DNA of 64,000 nucleotides from Dyella sp. C11 (GCF_003121485.1 NZ_QAVX01000001.1:186001-250000), one strand, 5' to 3'; shown: positions 16,624-25,946, numbered from the stretch's first letter. Notes: a model not told the origin generated them from the letters alone. Numbers and translations: made by a program.

Positions 16624-17568
16624 TCAGCGGCTCGAAACGCGCGCGGCATCCAGCCGTCGCTGGCGCGCCGGCTGCTTGAGCAACACCGGCAGCCAACCCG
16701 CCAGCGGCTGGGGCGTGATGCCCAGCGACGCATAGCCATCCACCTTGCCCACGGAATCCGTACGCAACGAACGGAAGTTGTCCAGCGAGAACGGCTTGCC
16801 GGGAAGCAGCTGCGCCACCTGCGCCTGCAGGCGGCCCAGGCTGTCGGGCAGCGGGATGATGGGCGTGCGCACGCCCATGGTGTCGCGGATCATGTGCACG
16901 ATCTCGCCCAGCGTCAGTACGTCAGGGCCATAGAGTTCGAACGTAGTGTCGATGCCGAGCCTGTCGTCGCCGATGCAGCGCGCCATGGCTTCGGCGACAT
17001 CGCCCGTCCAGGTGGGTGCCATGCGCGAGGAAGCACGCGCGAGCGGCAACGCGGGCATCTGCCGCAGCAGCTGCGCAAAGCGATCCACCAGGCCGCCACC
17101 AGCGCCGAACATCACGCTGGGCTGGTAGATGGTCCAGTCCAGCGAGGATCGACGCACGAACGCTTCTGCTTCGCCCTTGCTCTTGAGGTACTGCGACAGG
17201 CCCTGACCTGCCTTGAGCGCGCTCATGTGATGCAGGCGCGACACGTTGGCAGCCTGGCAGGCGCCAAGCACGCGCTGCGCCAGATCCACGTGCGCATGCT
17301 GGAACGTCTGCTCGCCGAAGGCATTGAGGATGCCGACGAGGTTGATCACCGCATCGGCGCCGTCGAACTGCCGGCGCAGGGCATTGGCGTCATAGACGTC
17401 CACGCTGCGCACGCTCACGCCCGGCAGCACGCCAAGCGCGCGCGCCCGCTCGCGATTGCGCGAAAGCACGCGAATGCGATGGCCGTCCCTCACCAGGCGC
17501 GGCAGCAGATGCGAGCCCACGAAGCCGCTGCCACCCAGTACCACCAGTTGTTTTGCTTTTGCTGTCAC
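16624..17568 (-). CDS. NDUFA9-like atypical SDR (NAD(P)-binding) protein
   Basis: 314 residues. The Rossmann motif V-V-L-G-G-S-G-F-V-G-S-H-L-L is at residues 7-20, followed by V-I-N-L-V-G-I-L-N and the atypical-SDR pattern of complex I NDUFA9/YbjT-type proteins, in which the Ser-Tyr-Lys catalytic set is not evident. The function in bacteria is unknown; the family may bind NADPH in a structural or regulatory role. The GTG at 17568 has a GAAGGAAC ribosome binding site; the frame runs on upstream into the lytic transglycosylase gene, so the longer version is unlikely. It follows the transglycosylase by 13 bases and precedes cca, so the three may form one operon. Confidence 0.82.
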   Translation of the reverse strand: MTAKAKQLVVLGGSGFVGSHLLPRLVRDGHRIRVLSRNRERARALGVLPGVSVRSVDVYDANALRRQFDGADAVINLVGILNAFGEQTFQHAHVDLAQRVLGACQAANVSRLHHMSALKAGQGLSQYLKSKGEAEAFVRRSSLDWTIYQPSVMFGAGGGLVDRFAQLLRQMPALPLARASSRMAPTWTGDVAEAMARCIGDDRLGIDTTFELYGPDVLTLGEIVHMIRDTMGVRTPIIPLPDSLGRLQAQVAQLLPGKPFSLDNFRSLRTDSVGKVDGYASLGITPQPLAGWLPVLLKQPARQRRLDAARVSSR

Positions 17569-17581
17569 TCGTTTCGTTCCT

Positions 17582-19660
17582 TCAACGTGCGCTGGCGCTA
17601 CCCGCCGTGGCCGGCGTCGCGACACTGCTGGCCGGCGCGGCGGTGGCACCTTCGGCAGGCGCCGGTGTCGTTACCGCCGGGCATGTCACCAGCTTACGTT
17701 CGCTGCGGCTGTCGGGCAGCGTATAGGTCTGTCCGATGGGCGTCAGGCGCTGCGACAGCGTTACCGCATTGCCGTGCTGGCGCCAGTCGTAGATCACGGC
17801 GAAGGACATCACGCGCGCCACGTATTCGCGGGTTTCCTTGTACGGAATGGTGGCGACGAACAGGTCCGGCGGCAGTGAGCCGCGTGCTTCCAGCCATTGG
17901 TCCACTTTGCCCGGGCCGGCGTTGTAGGCCGCGCTGGCCAGCCAGGGTGCGCCGTTGAAGCGGTTGGCCATCTGCGCGAGATAGCGCGTGCCAAGGATGA
18001 TGTTGGTGATCGGGTCATACAGCGAATCGCCACCCGTCCACGTCACGCCGTTGCGCTTGGCCACCAGTGCGGCGGTGGACGGCAGCAGCTGCATCAGGCC
18101 GCGCGCATCCGCACCGGAACGCGCGTCGGTCATCCATGCGCTTTCCGCGCGAAGAATGGCGTAGGCCCAGGAAGGATCGATACCGGCTTCTTCCGCCTGC
18201 GGCACCACGCCATCCTGGCTGGCGAGCGGAAAACGCTGCTCGTAGTAACGCAACGCATCACCGGTGTTGAAGGTGAACACCGCGCGGTCGTACCAGCCGC
18301 GGCGATAAGCCAGGTCTACGGCCAGCTTCATGGTTTCCGCATCGGCACCATCCAGCGCTTGCGTCCATTCGCGGCGTGCCTGTTTCGGCAGGCCCACGGC
18401 GTAGAGTTCGAACGCGCGCAACAAACCCTGGTTGGCGAGCAGCGCGTTTTCACGCTGCGGGTTGCCCTTCAGCGTGATCTGGCAGATGCCATATGGCGCG
18501 TTGATGCGATCGGCGGCGAGAAACCCGAAGAAAGTGGGCTCGCTGGCGAGGCTGGTGAGTACCTGCTGCGCATCGGCGGCGTGCCCGGTTTCCGCAAGCG
18601 CACGCGCGCGGAACCAGCGCCACTCGCCATCCTGCTGTTGCGTGGCGGGCATGGCATTGATGGCTGCGAGCACCGCATTCCAGTCCTGCTGCGCAAGGGC
18701 GGCACGCACGCGCCATTCGCGGCTGGTATCCGTCTGCACGGAGGGCGGCAGGGCGATAAGGCGCGCAAGTGCGCTGGAGTCGTAGTCGGTGGCGTGGAAC
18801 AGCGCCAGCGCGTACATCACGCGGTTGCGCTGTTCGGGCGTGAACGCGAAGCGATCCTGCAGCTTCTGCCAGGCGATATCGGCGGTCACGGACTGCCGCC
18901 GTGCAAGCTTCTCCAGCGCCAGCGTGGCAGCCTGCCGGCTGCGCGGCGAATCAGGCCACTGGTTGGCCGCGACCACGGCCGCACCCGGATCGCTCAATGC
19001 CGACGCGATGCGTCGTGCGGATTCGCCTTGATCGGCCGGCAGCCATCCGGCCATGGCATTGATGGTGCCGGGCTGGCCGGCGTCGGCTGCGCGATCGATG
19101 CGGTCCCACAGGCGCGCTTCGGTAAGCAGGCCCTGGTCGTGCGCTGCACCCAGCACGGGATCACATGCGCCCGGCAGCTTGGGCTTGGCCCACAGCGCGG
19201 CGAGGTCGCGATCGAAATCGAGCTGCGCGCCCTTGCTCAGCTGTGCCTGCAACGCGTTGCAGGTGAGGGCATCACCAAGCCCGGGCTGATACATCGCAAG
19301 GAAGTTGTCCCAGTCCTGACGACGTGCCAGTTCGGTGAGAAAGTCGCGGCGCAGATCGCTGGCGGACAGCAGGCCCGGATAGCGCTTGAGGTAGTCCTCC
19401 ACTTGCGGCCGCTGAACCTGGCGGATGTCGTGCGTCAGCGCGGTCGCTTCCAGATAGGGATACAGGGGGTAGTCCTGCAGCCCACTCGCCAGCGAACGCC
19501 AGCCATCACCGCCTTGCAGTGCCGCTGCATAGGCTTGCTTGAACGCAGTGCGTTGCGCTTCCGTGGGTTCGGCGGCAACGGCCGCGCCGGCCAGCCACAG
19601 GCCGGCGACCATGATGAGCAAGCGTCGGGCGATGCGCCGCGGTGCTGCATGCAGGGACAT
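17582..19660 (-). CDS. slt: Soluble lytic murein transglycosylase (Slt70-like)
   Basis: 692 residues. A signal peptide ends V-A-A at about residue 30. A long alpha-helical U-domain (about 35-470) is followed by the catalytic lysozyme-like domain with A-I-L-R-A-E506-S-A-W, where E506 is the acid catalyst, then G-A-D-A-R-G-L-M-Q-L-L-P and S-A-A-Y-N-A-G-P-G. It cleaves the MurNAc-GlcNAc bond of peptidoglycan in the periplasm, forming 1,6-anhydro ends. The ATG at 19660 has AAGGAG 8 bases upstream; the frame extends 45 residues more but without signal-peptide logic. The C-terminal tail is a low-complexity Ala/Pro/Thr stretch. Confidence 0.93.
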   Translation of the reverse strand: MSLHAAPRRIARRLLIMVAGLWLAGAAVAAEPTEAQRTAFKQAYAAALQGGDGWRSLASGLQDYPLYPYLEATALTHDIRQVQRPQVEDYLKRYPGLLSASDLRRDFLTELARRQDWDNFLAMYQPGLGDALTCNALQAQLSKGAQLDFDRDLAALWAKPKLPGACDPVLGAAHDQGLLTEARLWDRIDRAADAGQPGTINAMAGWLPADQGESARRIASALSDPGAAVVAANQWPDSPRSRQAATLALEKLARRQSVTADIAWQKLQDRFAFTPEQRNRVMYALALFHATDYDSSALARLIALPPSVQTDTSREWRVRAALAQQDWNAVLAAINAMPATQQQDGEWRWFRARALAETGHAADAQQVLTSLASEPTFFGFLAADRINAPYGICQITLKGNPQRENALLANQGLLRAFELYAVGLPKQARREWTQALDGADAETMKLAVDLAYRRGWYDRAVFTFNTGDALRYYEQRFPLASQDGVVPQAEEAGIDPSWAYAILRAESAWMTDARSGADARGLMQLLPSTAALVAKRNGVTWTGGDSLYDPITNIILGTRYLAQMANRFNGAPWLASAAYNAGPGKVDQWLEARGSLPPDLFVATIPYKETREYVARVMSFAVIYDWRQHGNAVTLSQRLTPIGQTYTLPDSRSERKLVTCPAVTTPAPAEGATAAPASSVATPATAGSASAR

Positions 19661-19889
19661 GACTACTCCTTGTGCCAATACCGACGCAGTGATTGTTCGC
19701 GGCTCCGCGGGGGCGGCGCGCTGCGCGGGACTGGGCAGTCTGGCCAATCCCCGCTGAGCGTGACGTGAAACCTCATGCGAGCCGAATCCGCGCATGCCGA
19801 AGGCGACCTGCCTGCCGAGGCGCGCCTGTTAGAATCGGCAACCCATGAGCGCCGCATCCGGCGCCCCGAGCCACGCTCCCAGGAAGCGC

Positions 19890-21509
19890 ATGTCGCCAAC
19901 GTCTTCGCCATCTTCCCGCATTGTGCCTGTTGCATGGCTGGTGCTCGTCCTGGCAGCGCTGTGGGGCGCGCAGTGGTGGTGGCAGATCGGACGTCCGGTG
20001 CCGCTGGAGGATGCGCCCAGCGCGCGCATCGCCTGCGTGTCGTACGCACCGTTCCGCAAGCCCGGCGAAACACCGCTCGATCCGCATGCGTTCGTCAGCC
20101 CCGAGCGCATCGACGCGGATCTGAAGGCCCTGTCCGAACGATTCGATTGCGTCCGCACGTACTCGCAAAGTTTCGGTCTCAACGCGGTGCCGGGCATCGC
20201 GCAGAAATACGGCATGAAGGTGCTCATGGGCATCTGGCTGGGGCGCGACAAGGATTTGAACGATCGCGAAGTGGCGATGGGCATTGCCACGGCGAAAGCG
20301 CATCCGGACGTACTGCGCGGCGTGATCGTAGGCAATGAAGTACTGCTGCGTGGCGAGCAGTCGCCCAAGGCCATCACGGGTTACCTCACGCAGGTGCGCG
20401 ACGCGATACGCGATACGCATGTGCCGGTGACCTATGCCGACGTATGGGAATTCTGGCTGCGTTATCCGCAGATGGCCGACGCTGTTGACTACATCACCAT
20501 CCACATCCTGCCGTACTGGGAAGACGAACCGGTGGCGCCGGAGTACGCGATCAAGCACGTCGCGAATGTGTATGCCCACGTGAAAGAGAGCTTTCCCGGC
20601 CGCGCGGTGATGATCGGCGAAACCGGCTGGCCCAGCGAAGGTCGCCCGCGTCGCCAGGCCAGCGCGAGCCTGGTGAACGAAGCGCGCTACCTGCGCGAGT
20701 TCCTGCGGTACGCCGGCAGCGTGGACATGCCGTACAACGTGATTGAAGCCTTCGCTCAACCGTGGAAGCGTGCGCAGGAAGGCACGGTGGGCGGTTACTG
20801 GGGCATCTTCGACGTCAACGCGCGCCCCAAGTTCAGCATGCAGGGCCCGGTGGTCGAAGAGCCGAACTGGATCAACGGCTGGTATGCCGGTGCGGCGGGC
20901 CTGGTGCTGTTTTCGCTGCTGGGTTTCTGGCGTCGCGATCTGGCCAACACGCGCAGTCGCCTGGCGCTGGCACTCGCCGGCTTTGGTACGGGCACGTCGA
21001 TCGCGTGGCAGGGCCGCCGCATGATCTTCGATTGCCGCAACGAGGCGGAATGGATTTTCACCATCCTGCTGTGCGTCATCGCAACACTCACCGCGCTTTA
21101 CCTTGCGCGTCGCGTGGCGGCACGCCTGGCCGGCGCGGCGTTGCAGCTGCCGGATCGCCGCCTGCGTTTTGGCTGGATGTTCGGCCTGGCGTTCTACGGT
21201 TTGCTGATGGTCTTCGACGGCCGCTATCGCGACTTCCCGCTCGGCCTGTTCTGGCCGCCGGCGCTGGGTTTCCTGCTGGCATCGTTGCTGGAAACGCGTG
21301 ACCACTGCGTGGTCCCCATCATCGAGGAACGCTTCATGGCCTGGGTGTTGCCGCTGCTCGCCGCCGTGGTGGTGGCACAAGAGGCAGGGCTCAACCCGTC
21401 GACGTGGCTATGGCTGGGCGTGAGCTTCGCGTCCGCCGGCTCGGTGATGATCGAGTGGCGTCGTGCGCATCGACTGTACGCGCACCAGGCGCAGGCAGCC
21501 CACCAGTAA
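19890..21509 (+). CDS. GH17-like membrane-anchored beta-glucan enzyme (glucan synthase/transglycosylase type)
   Basis: 539 residues. One N-terminal membrane segment (about 12-31) anchors a glycoside hydrolase family 17-like domain with acid/base E150 in V-I-V-G-N-E and nucleophile E244 in M-I-G-E-T-G-W-P-S. After residue about 330 there are several membrane segments. Bacterial proteins of this plan take part in making or remodelling beta-1,3/1,6 or cyclic glucans. The ATG at 19890 was chosen because AGGAAG lies 4 bases upstream; an ATG at 19845 in frame would add 15 residues. It is divergent from slt. The last 102 bases overlap the end of a convergent small gene. Confidence 0.85.
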   Translation: MSPTSSPSSRIVPVAWLVLVLAALWGAQWWWQIGRPVPLEDAPSARIACVSYAPFRKPGETPLDPHAFVSPERIDADLKALSERFDCVRTYSQSFGLNAVPGIAQKYGMKVLMGIWLGRDKDLNDREVAMGIATAKAHPDVLRGVIVGNEVLLRGEQSPKAITGYLTQVRDAIRDTHVPVTYADVWEFWLRYPQMADAVDYITIHILPYWEDEPVAPEYAIKHVANVYAHVKESFPGRAVMIGETGWPSEGRPRRQASASLVNEARYLREFLRYAGSVDMPYNVIEAFAQPWKRAQEGTVGGYWGIFDVNARPKFSMQGPVVEEPNWINGWYAGAAGLVLFSLLGFWRRDLANTRSRLALALAGFGTGTSIAWQGRRMIFDCRNEAEWIFTILLCVIATLTALYLARRVAARLAGAALQLPDRRLRFGWMFGLAFYGLLMVFDGRYRDFPLGLFWPPALGFLLASLLETRDHCVVPIIEERFMAWVLPLLAAVVVAQEAGLNPSTWLWLGVSFASAGSVMIEWRRAHRLYAHQAQAAHQ

Positions 21510-21842
21510 GGCGAATGCGCCCGGCGCGAAGCAATACAGCACCAGCGCCACCACGCCCGTCGCCGCCGAAAGCCACGCGGTGAACGGGTGCTTGCGGAAC
21601 AGCGCCAAGGCGGCAGCGGCCAGGGCCACCCAACCGTAGATGCCCATCTGATAGCCGAAGATGGGTGCAAGGATGAAGCCCAGCACCACGGTGTGCCGCA
21701 CATCGCAGGCCATGCTCTTGGCGGTGTCGCACGCGTGCGCGACGTCGGCCGATTCGACCAGGCCATAACGCAGCACGCAAACCGCTGCGCCGATCAGGAT
21801 CAGCGACAGCCAGGGAAGGGTCAGGGAAAGTGCTCGTTTCAT
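21408..21842 (-). CDS. Small membrane protein coupled to the EEP gene, function unknown
   Basis: 144 residues from the ATG at 21842, which shares its bases with the stop of the upstream EEP gene (ATGA overlap), a sign of translational coupling and of a real gene. It has an N-terminal hydrophobic stretch (L-P-W-L-S-L-I-L-I-G-A-A-V), a Cys-containing loop (A-C-D-T-A-K-S-M-A-C-D), and further membrane segments (V-L-G-F-I-L-A-P-I-F-G-Y and A-A-T-G-V-V-A-L-V-L-Y). The last 34 codons overlap the 3' end of the convergent GH17-like gene. No family is recognised. Confidence 0.65.
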   Translation of the reverse strand: MKRALSLTLPWLSLILIGAAVCVLRYGLVESADVAHACDTAKSMACDVRHTVVLGFILAPIFGYQMGIYGWVALAAAALALFRKHPFTAWLSAATGVVALVLYCFAPGAFALLVGCLRLVRVQSMRTTPLDHHRAGGREAHAQP

Positions 21843-22654
21843 CGGCGCATGCGGGCAGGGCGTGGGGCGATATGGCTCGGAAGACGAATCTCGGCCGCTA
21901 TCGGCAGGTGGTCGGAGAAAGCTTGCGGCAGCGCCCACACCTTGTCGACCTGGAGTTTCTCGGACGTCAGGATGTGGTCCAGTGCGCGGCGCGGCTTCCA
22001 GCTCGGAAACGTGGGCGTGGACTGGTCGGGCGGAACGAGGCTCGATCTGGAAAACAGGTGCTTCATTTCCGCGCTGCGGATTTCGGTGTTGAGATCGCCC
22101 ATCAACACCGCGTGCGGATAGTCCTGCAGCACTTCGGCGATGAAGCCGAGTTGCTTGGCGCGCGCCGGTGCACTCAGCGAGAGATGGGCAATCATCACCG
22201 CCAGCGCGTCCGCGCCTTCACCGAAGCGCGCGAGCAATGCGCCGCGGCCGGGAATGCGGCTGGGCAGCGGGTAGTCGAGCACGCTGCTGGGTTCCAGTCG
22301 GCTGATCAGCCCGTTGGCCGAATGCGCCAGCCTGGCCATCGGGCGATTGGGCTGATGGCTCCAGAACGGCATGCCCGCCGCTTCGGCGAGGTAGCGTGTC
22401 TGGTTGAGAAAACCCGAGCGCAGGCTGCCGGCATCGGCTTCCTGCAGTCCGATCACGTCGAACTGCGGCAGCACCTCGGCGAGGCGATCAAGGTTGTCCA
22501 GCTTGCTGCGGCCAGGCAGCACCGCGTTGATGCTGCGGGTGACGTACTCGCTGTAACGCTGCACGCTGGCACCCGCGAGGATGTTGCAGCTCAGCAGTCG
22601 CAGGCGGCGCTCGGTGGCAGCAGGAGCGGGGGAAGGGGTTTCTGCGCGATTCAT
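21839..22654 (-). CDS. Endonuclease/exonuclease/phosphatase (EEP) family protein
   Basis: 271 residues. EEP landmarks are R-L-L-S-C-N-I-L at the N-terminus (metal Asn), G-L-Q-E-A-D (metal Glu), M-G-D-L-N-T-E-I (Asp and Asn) and A-L-D-H-I-L (Asp-His pair). The fold serves nucleases, inositol phosphatases and sphingomyelinases alike, so the substrate is not fixed. No signal peptide is clear. It lies 111 bases downstream of a DsbA-type gene and overlaps the following membrane protein gene by 4 bases. Confidence 0.88.
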   Translation of the reverse strand: MNRAETPSPAPAATERRLRLLSCNILAGASVQRYSEYVTRSINAVLPGRSKLDNLDRLAEVLPQFDVIGLQEADAGSLRSGFLNQTRYLAEAAGMPFWSHQPNRPMARLAHSANGLISRLEPSSVLDYPLPSRIPGRGALLARFGEGADALAVMIAHLSLSAPARAKQLGFIAEVLQDYPHAVLMGDLNTEIRSAEMKHLFSRSSLVPPDQSTPTFPSWKPRRALDHILTSEKLQVDKVWALPQAFSDHLPIAAEIRLPSHIAPRPARMRR

Positions 22655-22765
22655 CGGGCGGGCAGGTTAGTCGCAAAAGGGTGAACGCCGCCATCGCGGC
22701 GGCGTATCCCGAGAGGATGCCCGGTCAGTTGTGAACGCCGGGAAAGTTCCTGCGCCCGCCGGGGC

Positions 22766-23422
22766 TTACTTGCCGCCGGCCAGTTCGCGCTTGGCCAGCC
22801 ACTGCGTGACAGCGGCCAGCTCGTCCAGCGTCTTCACATTGGCCGTGCGGTACTTGCCGTCAATCACCAGCGTCGGCGTGCCATCCACCTGCCAGGCCTG
22901 CACCAGCTGTGCATCCTTGCGGATCTGCTGGGTCACCTCGTCGGAGCTGGCGATGCGCATGAAGTCGTCGCGCTTCACGCCGTGTGCGGCGTAGAAATCG
23001 GCGAGCTCATCGAGCGTGGAGATCGGGTAGTGATCTTCGAACTTGGCCTTGAACAGCGCCAGGTGCGTCTGCTCCACGGCGCCCAGCTTCTCGGCGGCGT
23101 AGTAGGCGCGCGCGAACGGCACCCACTGGTCGTTGAAGGCAGCCGGCAGCAGCTTGAACTTCACGCCCGCCGGCAGCTGCTTGCGCATCTGGTCAGCGAC
23201 GGGCGCGAAGTGCGCGCAATGGATGCAGCCATAGGAGAACACTTCGACCACTTCCACCTTGCCGTCATTGCTGAGGCGATGGTTGGGGGCCGGCAGCGTC
23301 ACGTACTCGTTGCCATCGGTGTACGGCGCGGCGTTGCCGGTGTCGGTGGCTGTGCAGGCACTGGCCAGCATCAGGCCGGCGATCAGGCCGAAGGCACGAA
23401 AGGAAGCAAAACGCTTGAACAT
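22766..23422 (-). CDS. DsbA-type thiol:disulfide interchange protein with C-I-H-C active site
   Basis: 218 residues. A hydrophobic leader ends A-S-A-C23, which could be a lipoprotein site. The thioredoxin-fold active site is F-S-Y-G-C66-I-H-C69, a long helical insertion follows, and the cis-Pro loop is G-T-P-T-L-V. It should introduce disulfides into periplasmic proteins or act on a special partner. It lies 44 bases downstream of a second DsbA-type gene with C-P-A-C. The ATG at 23422 opens on the signal peptide; a longer frame to 23500 runs into the upstream gene. Confidence 0.9.
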   Translation of the reverse strand: MFKRFASFRAFGLIAGLMLASACTATDTGNAAPYTDGNEYVTLPAPNHRLSNDGKVEVVEVFSYGCIHCAHFAPVADQMRKQLPAGVKFKLLPAAFNDQWVPFARAYYAAEKLGAVEQTHLALFKAKFEDHYPISTLDELADFYAAHGVKRDDFMRIASSDEVTQQIRKDAQLVQAWQVDGTPTLVIDGKYRTANVKTLDELAAVTQWLAKRELAGGK

Positions 23423-23466
23423 GGAATGGGACTCGTCGGGTGGCGTGTGATGGCGTGGGGAGCGGC

Positions 23467-24327
23467 TTACTTGCCGGCTGCTTCCTTGGCCACCAGCCAC
23501 TTCGCGAGTTCGACAGCCTGCTCGTAGCCGCCTGCCGAACGTGCGGTGAAACGGTACTTGCCGTTGACCACGATGGTCGGCGTCTCTTCCACGCCATAGG
23601 CCTTCATCAGGTCATCGGAGCGCTTGACCTTGGTGTTGATGGCGAAGGAGTTGGCCACGGCCACGAATTCCTTCGGATCGGCGCCGAACTTGGCGTACAC
23701 CTTGGCGGCGTCGTCGATGGTGGGCAGTGCCGACATGGGCTTGAGGTTGTTGCCCTGCATGGCGGTCAGTTCCTGCGACTTCCACACGGCGTCGTACATG
23801 GCGTCGTTGGCCTTGTCGGCCACGCCCAGCGCCTGCGCGGTCAGGAACGCACGCTGCAGCATCGGCCAGTTTTCCTGCGGCATGAAGGCGGCCGGCAGGT
23901 AGGCGACGGCGGCGTCGGCCGGCAGTTCCTGCACCAGCTTGTTCATGGTGGGGTGAAACGCGTTGCAGGCCGGGCAGCCGTAGGAGAATACCTCGGCTAC
24001 TTCGATCTTGTCGGTATTGCTGACCTTGGCCTGCGCCGGTTCGATGCGGAAGTACTGCTTGCCTTCCACCCACTTGCCATCGTCCACGAACGGCGTGGCC
24101 GGTGCGGCGGGAGCGGCGGGAGCCTGCGCGGTGGTGCTGGCAGCGGCCGGGGCGGCCGTGGCAGCTGCAGCCGGCGCAGCGGCCGTGGAAGCCGGCGTCG
24201 GCTGCGCGGCCGGAGCGGTGGCGGCAGGCGCGGGCGCCGGCTGAGGAGCCTGGCTGGCGTTGTCGTTGTTGTTGCTGCAGGCGGCAAGCGCGAGCAGGGC
24301 GGTGCACAGGAACGACAGACGCTTCAT
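23467..24327 (-). CDS. DsbA-type lipoprotein with Ala/Pro linker and C-P-A-C active site
   Basis: 286 residues. The lipobox L-A-L-A-A-C17 marks an outer- or inner-membrane lipoprotein. Residues 23-79 are almost purely Ala, Pro and Thr, a flexible tether that would hold the catalytic domain away from the membrane. The active site is F-S-Y-G-C118-P-A-C121, with the cis-Pro loop E-T-P-T-I-V-V. Such tethered DsbA proteins are typical of Xanthomonadales. It precedes the second DsbA on the same strand and follows cytochrome c4 with a 69-base gap containing a GC hairpin (near 24365-24386). Confidence 0.9.
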   Translation of the reverse strand: MKRLSFLCTALLALAACSNNNDNASQAPQPAPAPAATAPAAQPTPASTAAAPAAAATAAPAAASTTAQAPAAPAAPATPFVDDGKWVEGKQYFRIEPAQAKVSNTDKIEVAEVFSYGCPACNAFHPTMNKLVQELPADAAVAYLPAAFMPQENWPMLQRAFLTAQALGVADKANDAMYDAVWKSQELTAMQGNNLKPMSALPTIDDAAKVYAKFGADPKEFVAVANSFAINTKVKRSDDLMKAYGVEETPTIVVNGKYRFTARSAGGYEQAVELAKWLVAKEAAGK

Positions 24328-24396
24328 GGGGATCCTCAAATACTCAACTGGACTCGGAGCGAACACGCCGGCCCGCGGCCGGCGTATCCAAAGACA

Positions 24397-25200
24397 TTAC
24401 TTGGCGGCAGAAGTGCCTGCGCCTTCGGCGGCGTGCAAGCCTTCGACGTAACTGGCCACGGCGGCGATGTCCTTCTCGTCCAGCTTCTTGGCGATGCCCG
24501 GCATGATCTGCGCATGGGCGTCCTCGCCCCAGACCGTGCCGTCGTGCCATGCCTTGAGCGTGGCTTCGATGTATTGCGCATGCTGGCTGGTGAGCTGCGG
24601 GTACATGGCACCCGGATTGCCGCGGCCATCGATGCTGTGGCACGCCATGCAGGCCGGCACGCCCTTCGTGGTGTCGCCCTGGCGATAGAGCTGCTCGCCG
24701 CGCTCGACCAGCGCCTGGTCGGCAACGCCCGGCAGCGCCGACTTGCTGGCGAAATAAGCGCCAATGTCATGCATGTCCTGTTCGGACAGCGGCGCGGCCA
24801 TGCCCAGCATGATCGGGTTCTGGCGCTTGCCGGACTTGAAGTTCTCGAGCTGGTGGGCGATGTACGCCTCGCTCTGGCCAGCCAGCTTGGGGTACTGCGG
24901 ATCGGTGGAGTTGCCGTCCATGCCGTGGCAGGCGCCGCAGACGGCGGCCTTGCCCTGGCCAGCGGTGGCGTCGCCCGGCTTGACGGCGGCGGTGGCCTCA
25001 GCCGGCTTGGCGGCCTGTTCAGTGGCGGCAGGAGCTGCGGCGGCGGGCGCCGGGGCGGCGGAAGCAGGTTTGGCGGCGGTGGTCGCAGGGGCGGGGCTCT
25101 TGGCCTCCTGGGCGAAAACCGCGCCGGAAGAAAGCGCAACGGCGAGGACTACGGCATAACGAACTACAGCGGGCCGGAAACCGGCGGGCCGAAAACTCAT
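24397..25200 (-). CDS. Dihaem cytochrome c4-like protein
   Basis: 267 residues. A signal peptide ends V-F-A at residue 30, followed by an Ala/Pro-rich linker to about residue 75. Two cytochrome c domains follow with haem sites C88-G-A-C-H92 and C184-M-A-C-H188; Met ligands lie in M-L-G-M-A-A-P and I-M-P-G-I-A-K. Cytochrome c4 passes electrons in the periplasm to cytochrome oxidases. The start at 25200 has a GGGAGA site; the frame extends to 25365 across the engB promoter. It is divergent from engB, a common arrangement in Gammaproteobacteria. Confidence 0.92.
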   Translation of the reverse strand: MSFRPAGFRPAVVRYAVVLAVALSSGAVFAQEAKSPAPATTAAKPASAAPAPAAAAPAATEQAAKPAEATAAVKPGDATAGQGKAAVCGACHGMDGNSTDPQYPKLAGQSEAYIAHQLENFKSGKRQNPIMLGMAAPLSEQDMHDIGAYFASKSALPGVADQALVERGEQLYRQGDTTKGVPACMACHSIDGRGNPGAMYPQLTSQHAQYIEATLKAWHDGTVWGEDAHAQIMPGIAKKLDEKDIAAVASYVEGLHAAEGAGTSAAK

Positions 25201-25310
25201 ACACTTGTCTCCCGAAAAACTGCTATGGCTGCACGGTCCGCGCTGGCCAGCACGTCCGCAACTGGCAGAAACTACCGGATTATCTCTGCGCCACCATAGC
25301 CGGTCAAACC

Positions 25311-25946
25311 ATGTCCAATCCATTGCAAGGCGCCCAGTTCGTACTGGCTGCCCACCGAATTTCACAGCTTCCGACCGACACCGGCGCGGAGGTGGCGTTT
25401 GCTGGTCGCTCCAATGCCGGCAAGTCGAGCGCGCTCAACACGTTGACCGCGCATCGCGGTCTTGCGCGCACTTCGAAGACACCGGGACGAACGCAGCAGA
25501 TGGTGGCATTTTCGCTGCCGCCGCTGCCCCAGGGCGAGGGCCAGGCGCCGTTGCAGGCGCGGCTCATTGACCTACCCGGCTATGGCTACGCCAAGGTGCC
25601 CGAGGAATTGCGCGCGCACTGGAAGAGCGAAATCGACGCCTACCTGCATCGCCGCGAAAGCCTGCGCGGCATCGTGCTGATCGCCGATATCCGCCATCCG
25701 CTGAAGGAATTCGACCGGATGATGCTGGAGTTCTGCTTCGCCACGCACCTGCCTTGCCACGTGTTGCTGACCAAGGCGGACAAATTGTCGCGGGGGCAGG
25801 CGGCGCAGGCGTTGGCCGCGTTGCGCAAGGAGCTGGTGGCCAGCAGCACGCAGGCCACCGTGCAGGTGTTTTCCTCGCAGGCAGCGACCGGCGTGGAAGA
25901 AGCGCGGAACATGGTGATGACCCTGCTCAACACGCCGCGGCAGTAA
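25311..25946 (+). CDS. engB: Ribosome biogenesis GTPase EngB (YihA/YsxC)
   Basis: 211 residues. G-motifs are visible: G1 G-R-S-N-A-G-K-S-S, the switch T-S-K-T-P-G-R-T-Q, G3 D-L-P-G-Y-G-Y, and G4 T-K-A-D-K. EngB binds GTP and helps assemble the 50S ribosomal subunit. Divergent from the cytochrome c4 gene across a 110-base gap. Confidence 0.96.
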   Translation: MSNPLQGAQFVLAAHRISQLPTDTGAEVAFAGRSNAGKSSALNTLTAHRGLARTSKTPGRTQQMVAFSLPPLPQGEGQAPLQARLIDLPGYGYAKVPEELRAHWKSEIDAYLHRRESLRGIVLIADIRHPLKEFDRMMLEFCFATHLPCHVLLTKADKLSRGQAAQALAALRKELVASSTQATVQVFSSQAATGVEEARNMVMTLLNTPRQ

